DNA of 64,000 nt from Ulvibacterium sp965248315 (lineage in GTDB: Bacteria; Bacteroidota; Bacteroidia; Flavobacteriales; Flavobacteriaceae), in the NCBI RefSeq assembly GCF_965248315.1, contig NZ_CBDFIX010000002.1, positions 3,658,001-3,722,000 of the forward strand, read 5' to 3'. The notes under the pieces were generated by a model. That model was given only the letters and a program-made list of their open reading frames with translations, was not told the DNA's origin and searched no databases. The first letter of the stretch is position 1. Every line of letters starts with the position of its first letter. A program made the translations under genes and the position numbers. Below are positions 1-7,586 of the stretch, in pieces.

Positions 1-555
1 CATGATTTTGATAATGGTATCGAAGGTTTATTCGCACAACTACCCAACGCCAATTTCAAGTTGCTTTCAGCCAATTATGATTTTAGCAATACCCTAATGG
101 ATGGTCATGTAAAACCCTATGAAATCTATGAGGTGGACGGAATCAAGGTCGGGGTGTATGGCCTTGGGATTAAATTAGAAGGATTGGTTACCCAAAAATT
201 ATACAAGGAAACCCAGTATCTAAACCCTTATGAAATGGCCTTGGACAATGAGCGAATCTTAAAGGAGAACGAACAGTGTGATTTAGTCATTTGCCTATCC
301 CACTTGGGATACAACTATAATGACCAAGGTAGACCCAACGATCTAAAACTGGCTGCTTCTACACAATATACTGATTTAATCATCGGCGGGCATACCCATA
401 CGTTTTTGGAAAAACCGACCGTGGTCAAAAATCGTGATGATAAAGAAGTATTGGTAAACCAGGTGGGTTGTTATGGTATTAATTTAGGCCGTATCGACTT
501 TTATTTTAACCCCTACAAAAATGTAACAAAAGAGGGAGTTTCCATACAAATTTAA
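1..555 (+). CDS. metallophosphatase / 5'-nucleotidase family protein (5' truncated by window)
   Basis: The reading frame is open from base 1, and the first codons give HDFDNG, the end of the GNHDFDNG metal-binding motif of calcineurin-like phosphoesterases of the UshA/5'-nucleotidase type. A second metal-ligand region (CLSHLG) and the GGHTH signature (IIGGHTHTF) follow. The protein ends shortly after the catalytic domain, so no C-terminal 5'-nucleotidase substrate-binding domain is fused here; in many Bacteroidota that domain is encoded by a separate upstream gene, which would lie outside the window. The family releases phosphate from nucleotides or related phosphomonoesters, usually outside the cytoplasm. 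The N-terminus and any signal peptide are not visible. The PH-domain gene follows after 17 bases. Confidence 0.85.
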   Translation, partial: HDFDNGIEGLFAQLPNANFKLLSANYDFSNTLMDGHVKPYEIYEVDGIKVGVYGLGIKLEGLVTQKLYKETQYLNPYEMALDNERILKENEQCDLVICLSHLGYNYNDQGRPNDLKLAASTQYTDLIIGGHTHTFLEKPTVVKNRDDKEVLVNQVGCYGINLGRIDFYFNPYKNVTKEGVSIQI

Positions 556-572
556 GTGTAAAACAACGTCTT

Positions 573-1118
573 ATGATACCAACTACCACCAAAATACAGG
601 AAGCATCCTTTAACCCGAAGATCAAGACCTATATTTTGCTCACAGTCGCTTTTTTCCTGACCATTTCCTTTGCAGGGATTCCGCTATTGTTACCCTGGTT
701 CCTCGGTTTGGGGCAAGTTATGTCCAAACGGTATTATGAAAACCTCAAATGTTCGTTGACCCAAAAACATCTGGAATTTAAAAAGGGGGTATTGTTTAAA
801 GTGGAAAAAACCATCCCTTTGGAAAACATACAGGACCTTACCTTTATTGAAAACCCATTATTGAAATATCTCGATCTTCGGGTCTTAAAGATAGAAACAG
901 CTGGCAACAGTAACCCCAAGGGAAGCGACATGAAGTTGATAGGGATCGTTGGCGCATCGGACTTTAAAAAGCAGGTACTGCATCAAAGGGAACTGCTCGT
1001 CAACAAAAACAAAAGGCCTGAACATCAAAACGGGCAAGACACTCAAAAAGAAACCCTCAAAGTACTTGGGGAAATTCGAGATATTTTAGAAGATATGCGT
1101 AACAACTACTCAAAATGA
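573..1118 (+). CDS. PH domain-containing membrane protein (bPH2/YdbS-like)
   Basis: A 181-residue protein with a hydrophobic hairpin at about residues 19-47, then a bacterial PH-like domain (about 55-135) with the typical pattern of YYENLKCSLTQKHLEFKKG followed by TIPLENIQDLTF. The C-terminus (140-181) is charged and probably helical. Such proteins are membrane-anchored; their biochemical role is not established. The stop overlaps the start of the following GNAT gene by 4 bases (ATGA type), so the two are probably translated together. Family assignment is by pattern recognition. Confidence 0.75.
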   Translation: MIPTTTKIQEASFNPKIKTYILLTVAFFLTISFAGIPLLLPWFLGLGQVMSKRYYENLKCSLTQKHLEFKKGVLFKVEKTIPLENIQDLTFIENPLLKYLDLRVLKIETAGNSNPKGSDMKLIGIVGASDFKKQVLHQRELLVNKNKRPEHQNGQDTQKETLKVLGEIRDILEDMRNNYSK

Positions 1119-1588
1119 TTCGACTCAAAAGAACGGATTGTAATCATCCTGATTTCATCAAATTGGTTGCCCTACTCGATGCAGACCTAGCGATTCGAGA
1201 TGGGGAAGATCATTCCTTTTATGACCAATTTAACGGTATTGCTGGCATTCGCCAAGCCGTAGTGGCCTATTCCGGGGAGGTACCGGTAGGTTGTGGGGGG
1301 ATAAAGGAATTTGACGCGAATACCATGGAAGTCAAACGAATGTATGTAGTTCCGGAAGCCCGTGGGAAAGGTATTGCCGGTAAAGTGTTGGAGGAATTGG
1401 AACTATGGACCACAGAACTGGGGTACACCCACTGTATTCTTGAAACCGGTAAACGGCAACCCGAGGCCATTGCATTGTATAACAAGCATGGGTATCAGAT
1501 AATCCCCAATTACGAACCGTACACCGACGTGGCCAATAGCGTCTGTTTTAAAAAATCTGTATCTTTCACAAAAAACCAATACCCATGA
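1115..1588 (+). CDS. GNAT family N-acetyltransferase
   Basis: A 157-residue single-domain acetyltransferase. The acetyl-CoA pyrophosphate-binding motif A is visible as VVPEARGKGIAGKVLEEL (about residues 76-93), preceded by the strand EVKRMYV. A later strand ILETG and the YNKHGYQIIPNY segment are typical of the family C-terminal half. The substrate cannot be predicted. The gene overlaps both neighbours by 4 bases, which indicates one transcript from the PH-domain gene to the NIPSNAP gene. Confidence 0.85.
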   Translation: MIRLKRTDCNHPDFIKLVALLDADLAIRDGEDHSFYDQFNGIAGIRQAVVAYSGEVPVGCGGIKEFDANTMEVKRMYVVPEARGKGIAGKVLEELELWTTELGYTHCILETGKRQPEAIALYNKHGYQIIPNYEPYTDVANSVCFKKSVSFTKNQYP

Positions 1589-2352
1589 GAAAATTAGGCC
1601 TTTTTCTAATTACCGTAATCTTTTCCCTTTCCCTACATGCCCAGGCCCGGGAATATTATCAGCTTAAAATTTATTCCTTTAAAACGGACGCTCAGCAACA
1701 AACTACGGATGATTATCTAAAGAATGCCTTCTTGCCTTCCCTGAAACGTTTGGGTATTCAAAATGTAGGGGTCTTTAAGCCCCATCAGACGGATGAGGGA
1801 ACACCAAAGCAGACCTATGTACTGATTCCGTTTAAATCCATTGTTGAATTCGGGTTGCTGGATGATACCCTGGCCAAGGATAAGACCCATCAAGAGACCG
1901 GAAAAACCTATTTGGAAGCGGCACATGACAAAGCCCCCTATACACGTATAGAATCCATTTTTATGAAGGCCTTTGTGGATATGCCCAAAATGGAACCCTC
2001 AAAATTGGATGGCCCTCGCAAGGACCGGATTTATGAACTGCGAAGCTATGAAGCGGCCACAGAAAACCTATATCGAAAAAAAGTGGACATGTTCAACGCA
2101 GGTGGAGAAGTGAAACTTTTTGACCAATTGGATTTCAATGCCGTATTTTATGCCGAAGTACTCTCCGGGGCCAATATGCCCAACTTGATGTATATGACTA
2201 CCCATGTCAATAGGGAAATCCGGGATACCAATTGGAAGTCTTTTGTAGAATCCCCTGAATGGGAAAAGTTAAAGGTGATGCCTAAATACCAAAATACCGT
2301 TTCCCGCAATGATACCCGGTTATTATATCCTACCGAATATTCGGATTATTAA
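1585..2352 (+). CDS. NIPSNAP family protein, exported
   Basis: A 255-residue protein with a clear Sec signal peptide (about residues 1-21, ending SLHAQA). The mature part holds two related alpha/beta-barrel halves. The first begins REYYQLKIYSFKTDAQQQTT and the second RIYELRSYEAATENLYRKKVDMFN, the latter matching the RIYELRTY start of NIPSNAP domains. NIPSNAP proteins are dimeric alpha-beta barrel proteins of uncertain function. It is the last gene of the small plus-strand operon; a repeat element (2405-2565) follows the stop. Confidence 0.85.
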   Translation: MRKLGLFLITVIFSLSLHAQAREYYQLKIYSFKTDAQQQTTDDYLKNAFLPSLKRLGIQNVGVFKPHQTDEGTPKQTYVLIPFKSIVEFGLLDDTLAKDKTHQETGKTYLEAAHDKAPYTRIESIFMKAFVDMPKMEPSKLDGPRKDRIYELRSYEAATENLYRKKVDMFNAGGEVKLFDQLDFNAVFYAEVLSGANMPNLMYMTTHVNREIRDTNWKSFVESPEWEKLKVMPKYQNTVSRNDTRLLYPTEYSDY

Positions 2353-2404
2353 TAACCCCTTCCCCCTAACCGGGTGAAAGAAAACCTGAGAACAAAAAAA
2401 AGCA

Positions 2405-2565
2405 CCCCACCCTTTTAAGGGAGGGGTGGATTCCGTTCCGCCTTGGACGGAAAAGGAAGACGGGGCGGGTCAATCCCCAGTTCTCCGTTTGACCAAAGTA
2501 CCATCATTTTGAAAATATCACCCCTATGGCGTGACACCCTCCCCAGGCAGGGATAGGAACACATA
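2405..2565 (+). repeat. composite intergenic repeat, copy 1
   Basis: The first 69 bases (2405-2473) match 9033-9101 at 66 positions by eye, in the same orientation. The module contains a GC-rich inverted repeat around TTTTAAGGGAGGGG. It is followed by a variable middle and a degraded version (2519-2560) of the hairpin module seen intact at 9521-9575. No ORF is carried. It fills most of the 229-base gap between the NIPSNAP stop (2352) and the small minus-strand gene (stop at 2582). Confidence 0.8.
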
Positions 2566-2581
2566 TATCCCATAAAGAGTA

Positions 2582-2887
2582 TTACGAATTTTGGATAACG
2601 AACTCGACAATCCCTTTAAGCTCCTCTTCCAAACTGACTGTTGGAAAGGGTCTCCCGGCACGGCGGTACCAATACCCGGCATTCCATTCATCCCCTTCCT
2701 TGCGGTGGAGATAACCATGGATCCAGCTGCCCATATCCGTACGCATTTCTTGGGCAATGTCGTGCGAAGCACCCCAATTGCCTTTGGCATCGTACCAAAG
2801 GGCTGTCAGGGCCTCCGGCCATTCACCAGGCACTTCTTCATTTGACAAAGATTTCTGAAAGTCAATATAATCTTTAGGAATTCTCAT
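2582..2887 (-). CDS. conserved hypothetical protein (101 aa), last gene of the ethanolamine-type cluster
   Basis: The frame is open up to 2986, but the first 33 codons lie inside the aldehyde dehydrogenase gene, so I choose the ATG at 2887, 2 bases past that gene's stop. The product (MRIPKDYIDFQKSL...) has no signal peptide and is rich in Trp and acidic residues. It contains ALWYDAKGNWGASHDIAQ, WIHGYLHRKEGDEWNAGYWYRRAGRP and a C-terminal ELKGIVEFVI helix. I recognise this as a widespread small family of unknown function, without a name I can attach. Tight coupling to the catabolic genes suggests an accessory role; this is inference. Confidence 0.75.
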   Translation of the reverse strand: MRIPKDYIDFQKSLSNEEVPGEWPEALTALWYDAKGNWGASHDIAQEMRTDMGSWIHGYLHRKEGDEWNAGYWYRRAGRPFPTVSLEEELKGIVEFVIQNS

Positions 2888-2889
2888 AA

Positions 2890-4254
2890 TCAAGGTCTTA
2901 GATGATAGGATTTGGGCTGCACAAAGGCACGGATGCCCTGGGCCGAAAGGGTAGCACCCAGTCCTGAATTCTTTCGGCCGGACCATGGAACATTGGGACT
3001 TACCCTATCACAACAGTTCCAGTATGCGGTGCCTATATCCAGTTGATCCAGGACCTGCAACGCTCTTTTTCGGTCACTGGAAAAAACCGCGGCCGTCAAT
3101 CCATAGGCCGTGTCCTTCATCAACTCCAAAGCTTCGCTATCCGAACTCACCTTTTGGATCCCGATAATGGGCCCAAAAGACTCTTCCCGCATCACTTTCA
3201 TTGAAGCGTTACAATTTACCAGGACAGTTGGTTCAAAATAATAACCTTCCCGATCTAGCTGCTTTCCTCCGGTTTTGAGCGTGGCTCCCTTGTTTAAGGC
3301 ATCAGCAATTTGATCTTTAAGAACTTCCAATTGTTGTGCTCGGGTCAAGGGGCCAATATAGGTTTTCAAATCTGTTGGGTCCCCAACGGCATAGGAATTT
3401 ACTTCCGTCACCAAAGCTTCTACAAATTCATCATGTATGGTACTGGAAACATACATCCGTTCCACCGCACAACAGCTTTGACCGTTGTTATAAAAGGCAC
3501 CCTCAGCCGCATTTATCGCTGCTTGTTCCACATCCGGTATATCTTCCATTACATATAACGGATCCTTACCTCCCAGTTCCAATTGCACTGGGACGAGTTT
3601 ATGGGATACTGCCTGAGCAATATGGAGCCCAGTTTTGTATGAACCGGTAAAAAAGTAGCCGTCCAAACTTTGCTCCAAGAGGCATTGTCCAAGCTCTCCT
3701 GTACCAATTACACATTGGAATACATTTTTGGGGACACCGGTCTGCCATAGATATTTTTCAAATTGTTTACCCGTTAAAGAAGCAAATTCAGAAGGTTTAT
3801 ACACCACGGAATTCCCAGCAACTAAAGCGTATAAAAAAACATTATATCCTACATTATACGGAAAATTCCAAGCCGAAATATTGCCGATTACCCCTAAAGG
3901 CTCATACTCGATTTTTTCATGGGTATTTCCCGAATTGACCAAGGTTTCGGGAGCCAACCATTTTTCCGCATGGTGTTGCAAATGCTCAATTCTATTCTGA
4001 GCCCCTTTGATCTCGTTCAAGGACTGTTGTAAAGGCTTCCCTGTTTCCGAAGTTAAGGTATGGGCGAGTTCCTCTAAATTTTCTTGTATTAACTCCCCAA
4101 ACCGAATAATACAGGCCAACCTTTCGGATACGGATTTTTTGCCCCAGACTTTTTGGCCTTCCCTCAGAGACTTTATAATTTGGGACAAATCTTGGGCAGT
4201 AGTTGCATTTAATTGGGCAATCACTTCTTCGCTTGCTGGGTTAATCACCTTCAT
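2890..4254 (-). CDS. NAD(P)-dependent aldehyde dehydrogenase, predicted gamma-glutamyl-aminoaldehyde oxidation
   Basis: A 454-residue aldehyde dehydrogenase superfamily protein. Visible motifs are the nucleotide-binding and oxyanion region NISAWNFPYNVG, the general-base glutamate in VQLELGGKDPL, and the catalytic cysteine in NNGQSCCAVERMYV, then ESFGPIIGI and the C-terminal VPWSGRKNSGLG. Length fits the succinate-semialdehyde/PuuC-like short class. The start overlaps the stop of the amidotransferase-type gene by 4 bases. In context I infer that it oxidises gamma-glutamyl-aminoacetaldehyde to gamma-glutamylglycine. Another aldehyde is possible, because substrate specificity cannot be read from sequence alone. 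Confidence 0.88.
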   Translation of the reverse strand: MKVINPASEEVIAQLNATTAQDLSQIIKSLREGQKVWGKKSVSERLACIIRFGELIQENLEELAHTLTSETGKPLQQSLNEIKGAQNRIEHLQHHAEKWLAPETLVNSGNTHEKIEYEPLGVIGNISAWNFPYNVGYNVFLYALVAGNSVVYKPSEFASLTGKQFEKYLWQTGVPKNVFQCVIGTGELGQCLLEQSLDGYFFTGSYKTGLHIAQAVSHKLVPVQLELGGKDPLYVMEDIPDVEQAAINAAEGAFYNNGQSCCAVERMYVSSTIHDEFVEALVTEVNSYAVGDPTDLKTYIGPLTRAQQLEVLKDQIADALNKGATLKTGGKQLDREGYYFEPTVLVNCNASMKVMREESFGPIIGIQKVSSDSEALELMKDTAYGLTAAVFSSDRKRALQVLDQLDIGTAYWNCCDRVSPNVPWSGRKNSGLGATLSAQGIRAFVQPKSYHLRP

Positions 4255-4997
4255 TGCTCGTCTTTTACATGTTCTAGAAACGCATCATATAGGGTATGGG
4301 CATCTATCAATTGGTCGCCAAGGGTATGAAAGAATTCGGGATGCCATTGTACCGCCATGACTTTGCCATGAGGCGCTTTGGTATATCCAAAAGCCTCAAT
4401 TATTCCATCAGGTGCAGTGGCATATACTTCCAAATGATCTCCCAAGTCCTTTACGGCCTGATGATGGACCGTATTCACCATAAGCTTCCTTTCATCGCTA
4501 TAAAGTTTAGCCAAAAAGGTATCCTCCTTAAAATGGACTGGGTGTTTTATGGTGTCGTACAATTCTGCCGAACGGTGTTCCATGGCCTCGGGGTTTTGGG
4601 TCACTGTATCTTGATATAGTGTTCCTCCAAAATACACATTCATCAGTTGCAAACCGCGACATATACCTAAAACTGGTTTGGAGTTTTTAATGGCATAGTC
4701 CAATATTTTTAGTTCATATCGATCTCTGTAGGCATCCCCTTTCCATTTACCGATAGGTTCTTCCCCATAGGTTTCCGGCGCTAGGTCGTTGCCTCCTTGA
4801 AAAACGAATCCATCCATTTCCGATAGGATTTCTTTCAAAAGCTCATCTTCCACATCGGGAATAAGGATAGGGAGCACCCCTTTTTGGGTGACGTATTGCG
4901 CCATATCGCTCTCTATGTACGTAAGAGATTTGGGCCCAAATACAGGTCGACTCCCATCAGGATATAAAAAACAGGCCGAGATTCCTATTTTAATCAT
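4251..4997 (-). CDS. class I glutamine amidotransferase-type hydrolase, PuuD-like (peptidase C26)
   Basis: A 248-residue protein with the C26 gamma-glutamyl hydrolase fold. The nucleophile elbow is GICRGLQLMNVYFGG (Cys near residue 115) and the catalytic His is in VQWHPEF near the C-terminus. An oxyanion-region motif FQGGNDLAPETYG lies upstream. PuuD of E. coli hydrolyses gamma-glutamyl-GABA to glutamate and GABA. Here the neighbouring genes suggest that a gamma-glutamyl amide, probably gamma-glutamylglycine, is cleaved to return glutamate. It overlaps both adjacent genes by 4 bases, so translation is probably coupled. Confidence 0.85.
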   Translation of the reverse strand: MIKIGISACFLYPDGSRPVFGPKSLTYIESDMAQYVTQKGVLPILIPDVEDELLKEILSEMDGFVFQGGNDLAPETYGEEPIGKWKGDAYRDRYELKILDYAIKNSKPVLGICRGLQLMNVYFGGTLYQDTVTQNPEAMEHRSAELYDTIKHPVHFKEDTFLAKLYSDERKLMVNTVHHQAVKDLGDHLEVYATAPDGIIEAFGYTKAPHGKVMAVQWHPEFFHTLGDQLIDAHTLYDAFLEHVKDEQ

Positions 4998-6142
4998 AAA
5001 GCCTCCTTATAAAGCATTTTGAAATCCTCCTTTGTTACGGGTCTTGGATTGTTTGGATGACAAAAGTCTGCTTCGGCCAACTCGGTTAATTCGTCAATAT
5101 GAGCGTCTGTTACACCAATACTAGAAAGTTTGATGGGCATGTTCAATGCATCATTCATTTCAAAAAGGTGTTCCACTACCCTATTCCCTTGCTTATTTCC
5201 CAGTCCAAAGGCATCGGCCATTTGATCGAATCGGTTTTCGCAGCCTTCATAATTAAATCGCATCCCGTAAGGCAAATTAACCGCATTGGCCAAACCATGG
5301 TGTGTATCCAAAAGACTGGAGAGTGGGTGTGCCAAACTGTGAACCACACCGAGGCCCTTTTGGAAGGCCACAGCGCCCATTAAGGAGGCCAACAGCATTT
5401 TGGACCTAGATTCAACATCAGGCTTATGTGTCGCTATTTCCAAGGAATCCGCAATCAATCGTATCCCTTCCAAGGCAATACCATCGCACATGGGATGAAA
5501 ATTTTTGGCCACATAGGCTTCCATATTATGGGTCAGAGCATCCATGCCCGTAGCGGCCGTGACAAATGCGGGCAATTCCATGGTCAATAAGGGATCGGCA
5601 AAAGCCATTTTCGCCATTAATTTGGGACTAAAGAGAATTCTTTTCTTTTTGGACTCGTCCTCGGAAATTATAGCACTACGCCCAACTTCGCTTCCGGTGC
5701 CGGCTGTAGTTGGGATGGTTACAAAATGAGGCACTTCCTCGGTTACATATTTATCACCCCCAATCAAATCATCATAGTCGAACAAATCCCGCTTATGGTG
5801 AACTCGTAGGGCAATGGCCCGGGCCACGTCCAATGCCACACCCCCACCTATTCCAACAATACAATCTCGGTCCGTTTCATGGTAGGCCTCTCCGCCCTTA
5901 AGCACATCTGATTTTACAGGATTTTTGTGCATCTCGTTAAATACCTTTACACTTAACCCCTTTTGTTCCAGGTCTTGTTGTATTGACTTAAAAAAAGACA
6001 GTTGGGAAACGGTTCCATCCGTCACCAGTAGAGGTCTTGAAAGGGAATGGTTTTTTAAGTAATCCGCCAATTCCTTGCTGGCACCAGGACCAAAGCGTAT
6101 GGGGGTAGGAAAATTAAAGCTGTGAATCTGATGTACATCCAT
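4994..6142 (-). CDS. iron-containing alcohol dehydrogenase
   Basis: A group III (iron-dependent) alcohol dehydrogenase of 382 residues. The NAD-binding GIGGGVALDVARAIAL segment (GGG-x-D) is present, as are the metal-ligand regions GMDALTHNMEAYV, VVHSLAHPLSS and DTHHGLANAVNLP with the expected Asp and three His. I choose the ATG at 6142, directly after the ligase stop. The frame is open to another ATG at 6157, which would overlap that gene. In the putrescine (Puu) route this step is an FAD amine oxidase, so an alcohol dehydrogenase in its place points to a substrate with a hydroxyl instead of a second amine, such as gamma-glutamyl-ethanolamide. Confidence 0.87.
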   Translation of the reverse strand: MDVHQIHSFNFPTPIRFGPGASKELADYLKNHSLSRPLLVTDGTVSQLSFFKSIQQDLEQKGLSVKVFNEMHKNPVKSDVLKGGEAYHETDRDCIVGIGGGVALDVARAIALRVHHKRDLFDYDDLIGGDKYVTEEVPHFVTIPTTAGTGSEVGRSAIISEDESKKKRILFSPKLMAKMAFADPLLTMELPAFVTAATGMDALTHNMEAYVAKNFHPMCDGIALEGIRLIADSLEIATHKPDVESRSKMLLASLMGAVAFQKGLGVVHSLAHPLSSLLDTHHGLANAVNLPYGMRFNYEGCENRFDQMADAFGLGNKQGNRVVEHLFEMNDALNMPIKLSSIGVTDAHIDELTELAEADFCHPNNPRPVTKEDFKMLYKEAL

Positions 6143-6143
6143 A

Positions 6144-7502
6144 TTAAATAATTTCAAAATATCGTTTGGTTTCCCAATCGGTAACCTCTGCCGAAAACTG
6201 TTGCCACTCCCACTCCCGGGTTTTTGTAAAATGATCTACAAAATCACCGCCAAAAAGTTCTTGGGCGATTTTGGACCTCTTCATCTTTTGCGAAGCTTCC
6301 CATAAGTTACTAGGTAAAAGGCCCTTTTTAACAGCGTATCCATTGGCCTTGGTCTCCGGGGTATCCAATTCCAATTGGTGCGTAATACCGTACAATCCAC
6401 TGGCCAAACAAGCGGCCATGGCCAAATAGGGATTTACATCAGATCCAACTACCCGGTGTTCAATACGGGTAGATTTTTCTCCAGAGGCCAATACCCGAAG
6501 GGAACAGGTTCTATTGTCGTGCCCCCAAGTTTGATTGATCGGCGCCCAGGCCCCGATGACCAATCGCTTGAAGCTATTAATGGTCGGGGCGAACATGGGT
6601 AATATTTCCGGAAGACACTTTAATTGACCTGCCAAAAAATGTTTCATCAAGGGACTCATTCCATCCTTGGCCTTTTGGTCATAAAACAAGTTCTTCTTCC
6701 CTTTCGAATCCCAAAGGCTCTGATGGACATGCCCCCCACACCCGGGAAGGGCACTGGTCTGTTTGGCCATAAAACTGGGGATAATCCCGTGCCGATATCC
6801 AATTTCCTTTACCGCGCTCTTAAAAAGAACAGCTCTATCGGCTGCCTCTAAAATTCCGCTATACTGAATGGCGGCTTCCGTGACCCCGGGTCCCGTTTCG
6901 GTATGGAGACCCTCCAAAGGCACTCCAAAAGCCCCCAATAATTGAAACAGGTCATCAAAATATTCGTGGTTTTCAGACATTCTTAAAATGGAATACCCAA
7001 ACATTCCAGGGGTCAATGGTTGTATATCTTGATACCCCTTTGCATTGAGGGAATCTGAAGTTTCTCGGTAGTTGAACCATTCGAATTCCTGGGAGAACAT
7101 GGGGCTAAAGTCCATATCCTCCGCTTGAGCTATGATTTTGCGAAGCAGACTCCTCGGACACATGGCCAAATCTTCGGCCTTATCGTTTACAAAATCCACC
7201 AGGAAAAAAGGCGTATCCTTCTCCCAAGGGATGGTTCGGAAGGTGTCCAAGTCTACTTGGGCATCAAAATCACCGTAACCGGTATGCCAACCCGTCACTT
7301 TAATATCATTGGTATAGTCTTCATCAGCCATATCCCACCCAAATACTACGGAGCAAAAACCGAATCCATTATCGATTGCCGATAAAAACTTGTCGCGATG
7401 CATATATTTACCGCGTAATACGCCATCTATATCCACTAGGGCCACCTTCACCTTGGTATAATCTCCTTCTTTTATTGCGTTGATAATTTTGTCTTTGTCC
7501 AT
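6144..7502 (-). CDS. glutamine synthetase-like gamma-glutamyl-amine ligase (PuuA/GlnA4 type)
   Basis: A 452-residue protein of the glutamine synthetase superfamily. Recognisable regions are SQEFEWFNY (metal-binding Glu), a glutamate-binding loop LPGCGGHVHQSLW with the metal-binding His, and the C-terminal RIEHRVVGSDVNPYLAMAACLASGLYG with the catalytic Arg and Glu region. The N-terminus (VKVALVDIDGVLRGKY) is typical of PuuA/FluG-type members, not of housekeeping GlnA, and I see no adenylylation site. The family joins the gamma-carboxyl of glutamate to an amine with ATP. The following permease homology makes ethanolamine the best guess for the amine. An 84-base gap separates it from the permease gene. 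Confidence 0.87.
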   Translation of the reverse strand: MDKDKIINAIKEGDYTKVKVALVDIDGVLRGKYMHRDKFLSAIDNGFGFCSVVFGWDMADEDYTNDIKVTGWHTGYGDFDAQVDLDTFRTIPWEKDTPFFLVDFVNDKAEDLAMCPRSLLRKIIAQAEDMDFSPMFSQEFEWFNYRETSDSLNAKGYQDIQPLTPGMFGYSILRMSENHEYFDDLFQLLGAFGVPLEGLHTETGPGVTEAAIQYSGILEAADRAVLFKSAVKEIGYRHGIIPSFMAKQTSALPGCGGHVHQSLWDSKGKKNLFYDQKAKDGMSPLMKHFLAGQLKCLPEILPMFAPTINSFKRLVIGAWAPINQTWGHDNRTCSLRVLASGEKSTRIEHRVVGSDVNPYLAMAACLASGLYGITHQLELDTPETKANGYAVKKGLLPSNLWEASQKMKRSKIAQELFGGDFVDHFTKTREWEWQQFSAEVTDWETKRYFEII

Positions 7503-7586
7503 AAGAAGTGATTCAGAAATTTTTGCGCGCTACGCTATGGTATAAAAATATCATTTTACTCCAAAAAACGTAACCTTGCAATAGAC

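Noticed and set aside
2591..2877. Plus-strand ORFs opposite the 101-residue gene
   Set aside because: Shadow frames without family resemblance; the minus-strand protein has conserved segments and operon-like spacing.
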